Positions 1 to 8,599 of a DNA stretch of 64,000 nt are shown in pieces. Source of the stretch: Skermanella rosea. GTDB taxonomy: Bacteria; Pseudomonadota; Alphaproteobacteria; Azospirillales; Azospirillaceae. The notes under the pieces were generated by a model. That model was not told the DNA's origin, made no database searches, and saw only the letters and a program-made list of their open reading frames with translations. Every line of letters starts with the position of its first letter. The first letter of the stretch is position 1. The stretch covers positions 3,961,471 to 4,025,470 of the forward strand of contig NZ_CP086111.1 in assembly GCF_016806835.2 (NCBI RefSeq), given 5' to 3'. The translations under genes were made by a program, and so were the position numbers.

Positions 1-476
1 ATCTCATAGACGAGGAACGCGATCCTTCCATAGGCATCCCGACGGCCCTGGTCGATGATCCGCTCGCGCAGGATGCTTTCGTCCTGCAACGTACCCCACC
101 AGAGCGCCAGTGCCACGCCGGGCCGGTTGAGCAGCAGCTCGCGCATCGCGTCGCCCGGAATCGCGGCGATACGGCAGGGGGCGAGGGTGCCGATATGGTG
201 ATCCATCTCCTTCAGGATGAAGACCTCGGCGTCGCAGAGGTCGCCCGCCACCAGGAAGGCCAGGATCTGCCGCCTGCCGTCCTCCAGGATCTTGTAGCGA
301 CAGGCGAGACCCGAGATGACCAGGTGGTTCTCCGAAGAATGCTCGCCCTCGCGCAGGATATCCTCGTGCGCCCCGTAGCTCCGCAGGTTCCGCGAGGAGA
401 GTTGGTCCAGCAATTCCCTGTCCTCCCGGGAGAACCGGGTGAACTGCTCCATCTTCATGATCCAAGGGTTGGCCAT
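1..476 (-). CDS. Crp/Fnr-family transcriptional regulator, truncated by window edge
   Basis: Reading the minus strand from the ATG at 476 gives about 158 codons open to the window edge. The protein begins MANPWIMKMEQFTRFSRED and continues with a cyclic-nucleotide-binding-type beta roll: LREGEHSSENHLVISGLACR followed by LEDGRRQILAFLVAGDLCD, the pattern of the Crp/Fnr sensor domain. The DNA-binding helix-turn-helix would lie beyond the window, so only the effector half is visible. No cysteine cluster of the Fnr iron-sulfur type is seen near the N-terminus. The ligand and target genes cannot be told from this piece. Family assignment is confident, specific role unknown. Confidence 0.8.
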   Translation of the reverse strand, partial: MANPWIMKMEQFTRFSREDRELLDQLSSRNLRSYGAHEDILREGEHSSENHLVISGLACRYKILEDGRRQILAFLVAGDLCDAEVFILKEMDHHIGTLAPCRIAAIPGDAMRELLLNRPGVALALWWGTLQDESILRERIIDQGRRDAYGRIAFLVYE

Positions 477-569
477 CGATCGGTGCCTCCTGCGCTGTCC
501 CGAGACCTGACGGTACTCCGGGATAACGGAAGACAGGAGATTTGGTCCCCTCCCCGGACTACCGCCCGC

Positions 570-836
570 TCAATCGGGTGCCGGGGGTCCTGCCGCGTCC
601 GGCGACAGCAGGACGGCCCGTTCGATCGGATCCTCGCGGCGGGACGCCGACACGGCCATGGCGGCCTTGCTGCGCCCGATGCTCTCCCCGGTTCCGGCCC
701 GGAGCCTTTCAAGGTCGGTGCGCCGCTCGGCCGAGACGGTCCTGAACCGCTCCGCCGCCGCGCGGCACCGGAGGACAGCATGCTGGGCCCGGAGAATTGC
801 CCTCCGGGCCTGCTCGATCGCGTTCGGTTTGCCCAT
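570..836 (-). CDS. small hypothetical protein, helical, 88 aa
   Basis: I do not recognise a family. The start at 836 (MGKPNAIEQARRAI) is preferred over an upstream in-frame start at 890 because a G-rich ribosome binding site (AGGGGGA) sits just upstream. The protein is rich in Ala, Arg and Glu and looks almost entirely alpha-helical, with heptad-like spacing in the first 60 residues. There is no signal peptide or membrane segment. It lies between the Crp-like gene and a lipoprotein gene on the same strand with gaps of about 100 bases, so it may be its own transcription unit. Function unknown. Confidence 0.5.
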   Translation of the reverse strand: MGKPNAIEQARRAILRAQHAVLRCRAAAERFRTVSAERRTDLERLRAGTGESIGRSKAAMAVSASRREDPIERAVLLSPDAAGPPAPD

Positions 837-929
837 GCGTCCCCCTGACGGCTCTGCTGCCCCGGGGACCCTGCGCCCTTCCGCCGACAACGATGTGTCC
901 CTGTCTAGGCTAAAGAGGCCGGTGCCGCC

Positions 930-943
930 CTATACTGGTATAG
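930..943. promoter_or_regulatory. palindrome CTATAC-TG-GTATAG, possible operator
   Basis: This is a perfect 6-base inverted repeat around a 2-base centre, lying about 95 bases upstream of the small helical ORF that starts at 836 on the minus strand. The sequence is AT-rich against a GC-rich background. It could be an operator or part of a promoter. No regulator can be assigned. Confidence 0.3.
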
Positions 944-976
944 TCGCGTGAGTCTTTTCGCCGTCCTTCCGCCGAT

Positions 977-1576
977 TCACCGCGGCACCTCCGGGGCCGG
1001 TCCCGCCGCGGTCCGGCCGTCGATTATCTCGAGCCGCTCGGCGGGATTGGAGAAGGCGGTCAGGAAATAGGCGCCATCATGGCAGCCGCTGGCCAGCCAG
1101 AGCACGCCGCCCGGCTTCGTCCGGAACCCTCGCAGCGGCGTGTCGAAGACGCCGCTGTCGGCGAGGCTGCGGGTCAGCCAGTCGAACTGCTCGGGCGAAA
1201 GCCTGATGCGGGCGGCGGCGCCTTCGCCGGTGCCCAGGGCTTCTTCGGGCTGGCGCCGCGCCAGGTCGGCGGCGGGTATCTCGCGCGCTTCCACCACGGC
1301 GCCGCCCGGCCGGCCGGAGCGCCCGTCGTCGCCTTCCCCGTGCACCTCGTAGGTCCTGAGCTGGGCGCTCGACCGCGCATTGTAGATCAGGCGGTAGCGG
1401 TCGGGAGACTCGGCGGAGCACTGGGCCCGCAGATCCTCCCCGTTGACGTAGCTGAACCAGGTGAGCTTGCGCACGCCCGCATCCTCGGCCGGGCCGAACG
1501 AGGCGCACCCGGTCAGGGCTTGACCGAGCAGGAGGAGGGCCGCCGCGGCGGCCGGACCGAACGGAGGCAGGCGCAT
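977..1576 (-). CDS. hypothetical outer/inner membrane lipoprotein, 199 aa
   Basis: The start MRLPPFGP at 1576 gives a clean lipoprotein signal: a short basic start, a hydrophobic stretch AAAAALLLLGQ and a lipobox LTGC with the lipidated cysteine at residue 24. An earlier start at 1621 would only lengthen the N-terminus before this signal. After the cysteine there is no further membrane segment, so the mature protein should be anchored in a membrane and face the periplasm. The body (around residues 35-190) is not a family I can name. It is divergent from the D,D-carboxypeptidase gene, with about 200 bases between them, which fits an envelope-related role but does not prove it. Confidence 0.7.
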   Translation of the reverse strand: MRLPPFGPAAAAALLLLGQALTGCASFGPAEDAGVRKLTWFSYVNGEDLRAQCSAESPDRYRLIYNARSSAQLRTYEVHGEGDDGRSGRPGGAVVEAREIPAADLARRQPEEALGTGEGAAARIRLSPEQFDWLTRSLADSGVFDTPLRGFRTKPGGVLWLASGCHDGAYFLTAFSNPAERLEIIDGRTAAGPAPEVPR

Positions 1577-1777
1577 GACGGACAATATACCACCGCCCGC
1601 CGGGGCGGACGATAGAAGCACCCGACAATCTTCCGGTGCGTCACTGCCTCATCCTTTAGGGATCAGGGTCGGAAGTCCACCGTTGCGCCCGTTTAACGAA
1701 AGGACGGTAGACATTGATTCAACACGAACTTACCATCCGGCCAAGATTTGTTCAGAAGGTGTATTGGGGGCTCCGCC

Positions 1778-3037
1778 GTGTCAAATCCGTCCCGCCGACC
1801 GGGCTTTCTCGCCACGACCATCCTGGCCCTGTCGTTCGTTCTCATCGGATCCCTGGCGGACCCGGCACAGGCTCAATCGAAATACGCCTCCATCGTGATC
1901 GATGCCGGCAATGGGGAGGTCCTGTACCGGGCCAATGCCGACGACCCCAAATACCCGGCGTCGCTGACCAAGATGATGACCCTCTACCTGACCTTCGAGG
2001 CGCTGCAGAAGAAGCGGATCAAGCTTGGCCAGAGCCTGACGGTATCCCGCAAGGCTGCATCGCAGCCGCCGACCAAGCTGGACCTCAAGCCCGGCCAGCG
2101 GATCAAGGTCGAGCACGCGATCCTGGCGCTGGTGACGAAGTCGGCGAACGATGCCGCGATGGTCCTGGCGGAGGGAGTCGGCGGGTCCGAAAGCCGCTTC
2201 GCCACGATGATGACCCGGAAGGCGCGCCAACTCGGCATGTCGCGGACGACTTTCCGAAATCCGCACGGCCTCCCCGACGAGCGGCAGGTCTCGACCGCGC
2301 GCGACCTGGCCACGCTGGCGTCGGCGCTGATCCGCGACTATCCGAAATACTATCCCTATTTCAGCCGGGCCAGCTTCACCTATCGCGGCGTGGAGCACCC
2401 CAACCACAACCGCCTGATGGGCGCCTACCAGGGCATGGACGGGCTGAAAACCGGGTATATCCGGGCATCGGGCTTCAATCTGGCGGCATCGGCGGTGCGC
2501 CAGGGCCGGCGCCTGATCGCGGTGGTCATGGGCGGCGACACGCCGGCCTGGCGCGACGCCCATCTGGCCGAACTGCTCGACCAGGGTTTCGCCACGCCGC
2601 GCACGCCGGCGCCGCTGGTCGCCTCGCTCCGCGCGCCCGCCCGACCGGACCGCAAGCCGGACCTCGGCGGCGGCGTCGAGGTCGCCAGCCTGGAGGAGGT
2701 CGTCGACAGTTCCGACCTCGCGACGCTGGCCGCCACCTTGAGCCCGCCGCTCGGCACGGCCGGCAGCGCGGTCGCGGCGGAGACCGCCGTCTGGGGGGTG
2801 CAGGTCGGCGCCTTCAGCGATGCCGGCGCGGGCCGCAAGGCGCTCGACATGGTGAGCCGCCGCCTGCCCTCGCTGCTCGCCCAGGCCTATCCGCAGATGA
2901 TCCAGGTGACGACGGGTTCCGGCCGGCTGTTCCGCGCCCGCCTGATGGGCCTGGACGAAACCACCGCGCGGAACGTTTGCGCCAGCCTGGAGCGGGCCGG
3001 CGACGACTGCATCATGGTGGCGCCCCAGGGGCTTTGA
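1778..3037 (+). CDS. D-alanyl-D-alanine carboxypeptidase with C-terminal SPOR domain
   Basis: This is a low-molecular-weight penicillin-binding protein of peptidase family S11 that trims the terminal D-Ala from peptidoglycan stem peptides in the periplasm. The three catalytic motifs are present: SLTK (Ser62 to Lys65), SAN (122-124) and KTG (224-226). A signal peptide ends at about AQA/Q (32/33). The last 80 residues (from WGVQVGAFS) form a SPOR domain, which in this family binds denuded septal peptidoglycan and would place the enzyme at the division site. The GTG at 1778 is chosen because GGGGG lies 7 bases upstream; the alternative is a TTG at 1748 that extends the signal peptide. Beta-lactams would be expected to acylate Ser62. 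Confidence 0.92.
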   Translation: MSNPSRRPGFLATTILALSFVLIGSLADPAQAQSKYASIVIDAGNGEVLYRANADDPKYPASLTKMMTLYLTFEALQKKRIKLGQSLTVSRKAASQPPTKLDLKPGQRIKVEHAILALVTKSANDAAMVLAEGVGGSESRFATMMTRKARQLGMSRTTFRNPHGLPDERQVSTARDLATLASALIRDYPKYYPYFSRASFTYRGVEHPNHNRLMGAYQGMDGLKTGYIRASGFNLAASAVRQGRRLIAVVMGGDTPAWRDAHLAELLDQGFATPRTPAPLVASLRAPARPDRKPDLGGGVEVASLEEVVDSSDLATLAATLSPPLGTAGSAVAAETAVWGVQVGAFSDAGAGRKALDMVSRRLPSLLAQAYPQMIQVTTGSGRLFRARLMGLDETTARNVCASLERAGDDCIMVAPQGL

Positions 3038-3148
3038 GGCCCTCCGGAGGCGCCTGTCCGGCGACGGTGCCGTGCGCCGGATCCGGCGTCCCCATGCCGT
3101 TGCTCCGCCAGGGGACGCGTCAGCCGGACGCTCGCCCGCCGCGCCCGG

Positions 3149-3802
3149 TCAGCCCGCGGTGCCTGGCACCGGCGTGTTGAGCAACTGCTGCTCCCACAGG
3201 AAGGCGATGCCGCTGCCGGCGGCATGCTGCACGAGCACCTCCGAAAGCTCGGCGGCATGCTCCGTGCGGGCCCAGTCACGCTGCCATTCCGCCGCCACCG
3301 CCAGCCAAGTCATCATGTTCGCGCCGGCCGCGATCATGCGTCGGATCGCGACCTCGTGGGCCTCGACCGAAACGCCTCCGGATGCATCGGTGACCACCGT
3401 CACGTCCCAACCCTCGCCAAGAGCCTGGATTGCCGGCATCGCGACGCAGATCTCGGTCCAGAGGCCGGCAATGATGAGTTGCTTGCGGCCGGTAGCCTTG
3501 ACCGCGTCCACGACCTTCCTGTCCTCCCAGGTGTTGATGAAAGTCCGATCGATCACCTCCTGGCCGGGGAAAACGTCGGTGATCTGAGGGAAGATCAGGC
3601 CGCCCCTGTCGGCGATCACGCTTGTCAGGATCGTGGGTACGCCGAAGGCTTTGGCGGCCTTCGCCAGCGCCGTCGTATTGTTGACCACCATCTGCGGCTC
3701 GTGGCTGTTCACGTTTGCAAGCTGGTAGGGCTGGTGGTCGATCAGAACGAGGACCGAGTCTTCGGGACGAAGAAGCGAACCAAGGCCATTCCGAAAAGTC
3801 AT
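3149..3802 (-). CDS. isochorismatase-like (YcaC-type) cysteine hydrolase
   Basis: The 217-residue protein starts at MTFRNGLGSLL (3802), preceded by GGAAAGGA. It has the isochorismatase-like fold signature: Asp22 in LVLIDHQ and the nucleophile Cys119 in LWTEICVAMPA. In the YcaC group a lysine completes the triad; here the matching position appears to be Arg86 in VIDRTFINTW, which should be checked by alignment. Substrate is unknown in this family. It is transcribed away from a LysR gene with 149 bases between the starts, the classic arrangement of a LysR regulator and its target. No signal peptide, so cytoplasmic. Confidence 0.8.
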   Translation of the reverse strand: MTFRNGLGSLLRPEDSVLVLIDHQPYQLANVNSHEPQMVVNNTTALAKAAKAFGVPTILTSVIADRGGLIFPQITDVFPGQEVIDRTFINTWEDRKVVDAVKATGRKQLIIAGLWTEICVAMPAIQALGEGWDVTVVTDASGGVSVEAHEVAIRRMIAAGANMMTWLAVAAEWQRDWARTEHAAELSEVLVQHAAGSGIAFLWEQQLLNTPVPGTAG

Positions 3803-3951
3803 TGCGACGTCCTTTCCTGCCGATCGAACGGCATCGGGTTTGCGGGAGACATCCGCCTGGAGCGACTGCCCGCCCGCAATTAACCGTTCCCTCCGGCGAT
3901 GCGATAGTGCCATGGTCCGGGAAGCTGTGTCGCGTTACCGGGAACGCCGAA

Positions 3952-4845
3952 GTGGACATCGAAGATCTGCAGACATTCGTCGCCGTCGCCGATGCCGGCG
4001 GGGTATCCGCCGCCGCGCGCCGGCTCGGCGTTTCCAAATCGGTCGTGAGCCGGCGGCTCTTTCGGATCGAAGCGGAACTCGGCATCCAGCTTCTCGCACG
4101 GACGACCCGCGGTGCCGCCCTGACGGAAGCCGGCGTCACGTTTCGGGACCATGCGGCCCGGGCCAGTGCCGAGATGGACACGGCCAGAGAGGCGATTTTT
4201 CCCGATGGCGATCTGCACGGCCGCCTGCGCATCGCGATGCCGTTTTCCTTCGGGCCGACCCATTTCGCACCCGTGGTCGCGGAAATGGCAAAACGCCATC
4301 CGCGGCTGCACATCCATTCATCCTACAGCGATCGTTTCGTCGATCTCATCGCGGAGGGCTTCGATTGCGCCATCCGGGTCGGCTACCTCCAGGACTCCAA
4401 CCTGATCGCGAAGCGCGTCGGGCCGATCTACGGAAAGCTTCTGGCAAGCCCGGCTTACATCAAGTCGCACGGCGCTCCTGAGACACCCGAACAGGTGCCC
4501 AACCACCCGGCGCTCATGCAGGGAACGGAAACCTGGCAATTCGCGGATGGCGACAGGATCATCACGGTTCAGCCGCAGGGCAGCTTCAAGGCGGACAACG
4601 CGACGGCGCTTGCCGCCGCCGCCGTTGCGGGGCTGGGGATCGCCTGGCTTCCCGACTGCATCACGTACGACCACGTCGCCTCGGGCGCGCTCGTGCCGAT
4701 CATGACGGGCTATCCACCGCCCCCGGCGGCCGTCTATGTCGTCCGTCCGCCCGGCCAGCATCCCGCCCGGAAGATAAGGGTCCTCACCGAAATGATGACC
4801 GAGTATTTCAAACGAAACCCGGACCTTTGGGGTCTCGACTCCTGA
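3952..4845 (+). CDS. LysR-family transcriptional regulator
   Basis: A 297-residue LysR regulator. The winged helix-turn-helix occupies residues 1-60 (VDIEDLQTFVAVADAGG, then AARRLGVSKSVVSRRLFRIE), followed by the periplasmic-binding-protein-like effector domain (about 90-295). The GTG at 3952 is chosen because it gives the standard LysR length and start and has GGGA upstream; the frame stays open further up but that would add non-conserved sequence over the divergent promoter. The gene faces away from the YcaC-like hydrolase, so it probably controls that hydrolase and itself. Effector unknown. Confidence 0.85.
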   Translation: MDIEDLQTFVAVADAGGVSAAARRLGVSKSVVSRRLFRIEAELGIQLLARTTRGAALTEAGVTFRDHAARASAEMDTAREAIFPDGDLHGRLRIAMPFSFGPTHFAPVVAEMAKRHPRLHIHSSYSDRFVDLIAEGFDCAIRVGYLQDSNLIAKRVGPIYGKLLASPAYIKSHGAPETPEQVPNHPALMQGTETWQFADGDRIITVQPQGSFKADNATALAAAAVAGLGIAWLPDCITYDHVASGALVPIMTGYPPPPAAVYVVRPPGQHPARKIRVLTEMMTEYFKRNPDLWGLDS

Positions 4846-4943
4846 ACCGGGAACGGCGCGCAACAGGCAGGTTGGACGGGGCCGGCTGGGCAATTCGTTC
4901 GCCGCGAAACAGCCCGTCCGGCCGCACCCGCTCCGAACCGGAC

Positions 4944-5654
4944 CTAAGCCAGCCCACCCGCCAGAACGGCGCCGCGCGACGCCATGACGTACAGGCCCAT
5001 ATGGTGGGTCTCCGCCTGGGGATGGGCCGCCGTGTCGGGCAGGCCCAGGTCCCGGGCGATGGCCAGGGGAAGGTCGTAGGTGGCGCATCCGGGCTCGTAG
5101 ACCACGATGTCCTCCAGGTCCCCCGCCATGCCGTGGTTGCGCGCCGACAGCAGGGTCAACACGAAATCCATCACGCAGATGTCGGTGCAGATGCCGACCG
5201 CCAGCACCGCCTTCAGCCGGTTGCCCGTGATCCAGTCCAGCAGGCGGTTGCGGCCGTCCGGCCCGATGGCCCCGATGAAGCCGTTGATGCAGTCCTTCCG
5301 GATCAGCGTGGCACCGGGCGAATCGGCAAGCCATTCCAACTCGCCCACCAGGTTCTCCTGACCGGTGCCGATCTCGCAGTGGGGTGGATAGGGCGGCTCG
5401 GGCTTGCCTGGGATGTGGGTGTCGAGGAAGGCCAGGGTCGGCCACCCTTCCGCCTCGAACCGGCGCGCCAGCCCGACGGTCTCGGCCACCATCCGGGTGA
5501 CCTGGGCATTGGGGGCAGCGGGAGCCAGCGGACCGCACCCGACGGTGCAGAACCCGTGGACCTCGTCGACGATGACCAGACCGGTCGGCTTGGAAGCCGG
5601 ATCGAACCGGCCGAGCGCTATGGGAAGGGTCCGGCTGATGAGGGTGTCCGGCAT
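4944..5654 (-). CDS. nicotinamidase-like cysteine hydrolase of the plant NIC type
   Basis: The 236-residue protein is a second isochorismatase-fold hydrolase, only distantly like the one at 3149. The catalytic triad can be read as Asp30 (LVIVDEVHGF), Lys120 (LIRKDCINGF) and Cys160 (GICTDICVMDF), with likely metal ligands Asp78, His80 and His92. Motifs such as GFCTVG, YPPHC, RKDCINGF and GICTDICV strongly recall, from memory, the Arabidopsis nicotinamidases (NIC1-3) more than bacterial PncA. If so it converts nicotinamide to nicotinate in NAD salvage. It is convergent with the LysR gene and has a REP-like palindrome just upstream. Confidence 0.7.
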   Translation of the reverse strand: MPDTLISRTLPIALGRFDPASKPTGLVIVDEVHGFCTVGCGPLAPAAPNAQVTRMVAETVGLARRFEAEGWPTLAFLDTHIPGKPEPPYPPHCEIGTGQENLVGELEWLADSPGATLIRKDCINGFIGAIGPDGRNRLLDWITGNRLKAVLAVGICTDICVMDFVLTLLSARNHGMAGDLEDIVVYEPGCATYDLPLAIARDLGLPDTAAHPQAETHHMGLYVMASRGAVLAGGLA

Positions 5655-5674
5655 GGCGATGGTCCTTGATCACC

Positions 5675-5753
5675 GTAGGTCGGATAGAGCGAAGCGGCAT
5701 CCGACAAAGCCGGTGGGTGGATGTCGGGTGCCGCTTCGCTCTACCCGATCTAC
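5675..5753. repeat. REP-like imperfect palindrome upstream of the nicotinamidase gene
   Basis: Two 32-base arms (5675-5706 and 5722-5753) form an inverted repeat matching at 29 of 32 positions, with a 15-base loop; the three differences are G/A or C/T changes that still pair as G-U in RNA. The core reads AGAGCGAAGCGGCA. Such arms beginning GTAGGTCGG resemble dispersed REP-type elements in many proteobacteria. Only one copy is in this window. It could act as a transcript-end or mRNA-stability element between two minus-strand genes. Confidence 0.65.
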
Positions 5754-5776
5754 AGGATACGGCAAACTTCTGAAGA

Positions 5777-7162
5777 TCAGAAGTCCGCGGGAGCGGAGAT
5801 GCCGCTGGCGCCGAGTTGCTCGACCAGCAGTGCCTTCAGCCGCTCCAGCCCTTCCGGGCTGAAGGCCTCGCAGCGGGCGACCAGCACGTCCTGGGTGTTG
5901 GAGGCGCGCAGCAGCCACCAGCCGTCCTCGGTGTTGACCCGGACCCCGTCGATATCGTTCACCGTCGCCCCGCTCGCCGCGAGGCGCGCCTTGACCTCCT
6001 TCACGACGGCGAACTTGCGCTCCTCGTCGGTCTGGAAGCGGACTTCCGGGGTGTTGAACACCTCCGGCAAAACGTCCCGGAGTTCGGCCAGCGTCTTGTC
6101 GGACTTGGCGACCAGGGCCACCAGCCGGATGCCGCAATAGAGCGCGTCGTCGAAGCCGTACCACTTGTCGGCGAAGAAGATATGCCCGCTCATCTCGCCG
6201 GCCAGCGGCGAGCCCGTCTCGGCCATCTTGGCCTTGAGCAGGGAGTGGCCGGTCTTCCACATCAGCGGCTTGCCGCCCAGCCGCTCGATCTCGTCGAACA
6301 AGGTCTGGCTGGCCTTGACGTCGGCGATGATGGTGCCGCCGGGATGAGTCTTCAGCACCTCGGAGGCATAGATCGCGACGAGCTGGTCGCCCCAGACGAT
6401 CCGGCCGCCGGCATCGACGGCGCCGATCCGGTCGCCGTCGCCGTCGAAGGCGATGCCCAGGTCGCACTTGTGCTCCGCCACCGCCTGCTGGAGGTCCACC
6501 AGGTTCTCCGGCATGGTCGGGTCCGGATGGTGGTTCGGGAAGTTGCCGTCGATGTCCTCGAACAGCAGGATGTGCTTGCCCGGCAGCCTGGCGGTCAGCC
6601 GCTTCAGGATCTCGCCGGCGGCGCCGTTGCCGGCATCCCAGGCGACGGTCAGGTCGCGGGCGCCGTCATAATCCTTCAGCAGGCGCTCGACATAGGCGTC
6701 GCGGATGTCGATCTTCTCCGCCCTGCCCTCGCCCACGGCATAGTCGCCCTTGGCCGCGATCTCGCCCAGCTCCAGGATGGCCTGGCCATAGACCGGAGCC
6801 TTGCCCATCATCATCTTGAAGCCGTTGTAATCAGGCGGGTTGTGCGACCCGGTGATCATCACGCCGGCCGAGGCCTCGCGGTCGCGGACCGCGAAATAGA
6901 GCATCGGGGTCGGGCCGAGGCCGATCCGCTCGACATGCAGGCCGGTCGAGACCAACCCCTCGACCAGGGCCGCCTCCAGCTCCACCGAGCTGAGCCGGCC
7001 GTCATAGCCGACGCAGACCCGGTCGCCGCCGCCCCTTACCACCACGGTGCCGAAGCTGCGCCCGATCGCGCGGGCATCGGCGGCGGTCAGGGTCTTGCCG
7101 ACGATGCCGCGGATATCGTACTCGCGCAGGACGGTACCGTGGAACTTGTGCGTTTCACTCAT
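5777..7162 (-). CDS. phosphomannomutase/phosphoglucomutase
   Basis: This 461-residue alpha-D-phosphohexomutase interconverts the 1- and 6-phosphates of glucose or mannose. All four active-site elements are visible: the phosphoserine loop TGSHNPP (Ser106), the metal loop DGDGDR (240-245), the sugar-binding GEMSGH (322-327) and the phosphate-binding RASNT (419-423). The GEMSGH loop is typical of the bifunctional PMM/PGM group. Its start overlaps the stop of the upstream UDP-glucose dehydrogenase gene by 4 bases (ATGA), so the two are translationally coupled. With galU and ugd it feeds glucose 1-phosphate into nucleotide-sugar synthesis. Confidence 0.93.
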   Translation of the reverse strand: MSETHKFHGTVLREYDIRGIVGKTLTAADARAIGRSFGTVVVRGGGDRVCVGYDGRLSSVELEAALVEGLVSTGLHVERIGLGPTPMLYFAVRDREASAGVMITGSHNPPDYNGFKMMMGKAPVYGQAILELGEIAAKGDYAVGEGRAEKIDIRDAYVERLLKDYDGARDLTVAWDAGNGAAGEILKRLTARLPGKHILLFEDIDGNFPNHHPDPTMPENLVDLQQAVAEHKCDLGIAFDGDGDRIGAVDAGGRIVWGDQLVAIYASEVLKTHPGGTIIADVKASQTLFDEIERLGGKPLMWKTGHSLLKAKMAETGSPLAGEMSGHIFFADKWYGFDDALYCGIRLVALVAKSDKTLAELRDVLPEVFNTPEVRFQTDEERKFAVVKEVKARLAASGATVNDIDGVRVNTEDGWWLLRASNTQDVLVARCEAFSPEGLERLKALLVEQLGASGISAPADF

Positions 7163-8514
7163 GACTCGAGGACCTTCTCGCGCAGTTCGCGATTGCTGAT
7201 GCGGAAACGCGAGGGACGCCCGACGCAGGTATAGGCGAACCCGGCCATTTCCATGTCATCCGGATTGTAGACATTGCGAAGGTCTACCATAACCGGTGTT
7301 TTCATCAACTCCCGCACGCGCTTCAGGTCTAGCACGCGGAATTCGTTCCACTCCGTGAGGAGTGCCACGGCCGAAGCGCCCTCCAGGGTCTCGTAGGCGT
7401 CGCCGCACCATTGGACGCCGGGCAGCAGCTTCTCGGCCTCGTGCCGGCCGGCCGGATCGAAGGCCCGGATCACGGCGCCCTTCTCCTGCAGGGCCGGGAC
7501 GATGTCCAGCGACGGGCTGTCGCGCATGTCGTCGGTGTTCGGCTTGAAGGTGACGCCGAGCACGGCGATGGTCTTGCCGTCCACGTCGCCGCCGCAGGCC
7601 TCTACGATACGGTCGGCCATGGATTGCTTGCGCCTGGTGTTGATGTCCACCACCGTCTCGACGATCCGCAGCGGCGAGCCGTAGTCCTGGGCGGTGCGGA
7701 CCAGGGCCAGGGTGTCCTTCGGGAAGCACGACCCGCCGTAGCCGGGACCGGGATGCAGGAACTTCTTGCCGATCCTGCCGTCCAGCCCGATGCCCTTGGC
7801 GACGTCGTGGACGTCGGCCCCGACCTTCTCGCACAGGTCGGCGATCTCGTTGATGAAGGTGATCTTGGTCGCCAGGAAGGTGTTCGCCGCGTACTTGATC
7901 AGCTCGGCGGTTTCCAGGCTGGTCATGACGATCGGCGTCTCGATCAGGTAGAGCGGCCGGTACAGGGCGCGCATCACCGCGCGGGCGCGGTCGCTGTCGG
8001 TCCCGATCACCACCCGGTCCGGGCGCAGGAAGTCGCCGATGGCGGAGCCTTCCCGCAGGAACTCGGGGTTGGACGCCACTCCGAAATCGACGTCGGGACG
8101 GGTCTTGCGGATGATGCGCGCGACCTCGCGGCCGGTGCCGACCGGCACCGTGGACTTGGTCACGATGACGGTATAGTCGTTGATGCCGCGGGCGATCTCC
8201 TCGGCGGCGGCATAGACGTAGCTGAGGTCGGCGTGGCCGTCGCCCCGGCGGGACGGCGTGCCGACGGCGATGAACACCGCGTCGGCATCGGCGACCGAAC
8301 CCGCCAGGTCCAGGCTGAAGGACAGCCGCCCGGCCTTGACGTTCTTCGCGACCAGATCGTCGAGCCCCGGTTCGTAGATCGGAATTTCGCCGCGGTTCAG
8401 CCGGTCGATCTTGCCCGCGTCCTTGTCGACGCACACGACATTGACGCCGAACTCGGAAAAACAGGCGCCCGAAACCAAGCCGACATAGCCGGTTCCGATC
8501 ATTGCGATACGCAT
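7159..8514 (-). CDS. ugd: UDP-glucose 6-dehydrogenase
   Basis: A 451-residue nucleotide-sugar dehydrogenase that oxidises UDP-glucose twice with NAD to UDP-glucuronate. The N-terminal Rossmann motif is [11 protein letters not shown] (residues 6-16) and the catalytic cysteine is Cys263 in [13 protein letters not shown], with the supporting TFLATK around 212-217. It sits between galU (85 bases upstream) and the phosphohexomutase (4-base overlap), so the three genes make UDP-glucose and UDP-glucuronate for exopolysaccharide or other surface glycans. A GDP-mannose dehydrogenase is the alternative in this superfamily, but the galU neighbour favours UDP-glucose. Confidence 0.92.
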   Translation of the reverse strand: MRIAMIGTGYVGLVSGACFSEFGVNVVCVDKDAGKIDRLNRGEIPIYEPGLDDLVAKNVKAGRLSFSLDLAGSVADADAVFIAVGTPSRRGDGHADLSYVYAAAEEIARGINDYTVIVTKSTVPVGTGREVARIIRKTRPDVDFGVASNPEFLREGSAIGDFLRPDRVVIGTDSDRARAVMRALYRPLYLIETPIVMTSLETAELIKYAANTFLATKITFINEIADLCEKVGADVHDVAKGIGLDGRIGKKFLHPGPGYGGSCFPKDTLALVRTAQDYGSPLRIVETVVDINTRRKQSMADRIVEACGGDVDGKTIAVLGVTFKPNTDDMRDSPSLDIVPALQEKGAVIRAFDPAGRHEAEKLLPGVQWCGDAYETLEGASAVALLTEWNEFRVLDLKRVRELMKTPVMVDLRNVYNPDDMEMAGFAYTCVGRPSRFRISNRELREKVLES

Positions 8515-8551
8515 GGGCCGTGCCCTCTATCTCAATATTTCAACGTGAATG

Positions 8552-8570
8552 CCGGCCGCGGAGCGGCCGG
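8552..8570. other. GC-rich stem-loop between galU and ugd
   Basis: An 8-base perfect inverted repeat (CCGGCCGC/GCGGCCGG) around a GGA loop lies 30 bases after the galU stop. No run of Ts follows on the minus strand, so it is more likely an RNA stability or processing hairpin than a strong terminator within the galU-ugd unit. Confidence 0.4.
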
Positions 8571-8599
8571 ATTACCTGGGTGACCGGATATATACCGGA

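Noticed and set aside
3276-4317. Other frames in the LysR/YcaC-like region
   Set aside because: They overlap the better supported hydrolase and LysR genes in the wrong frame.
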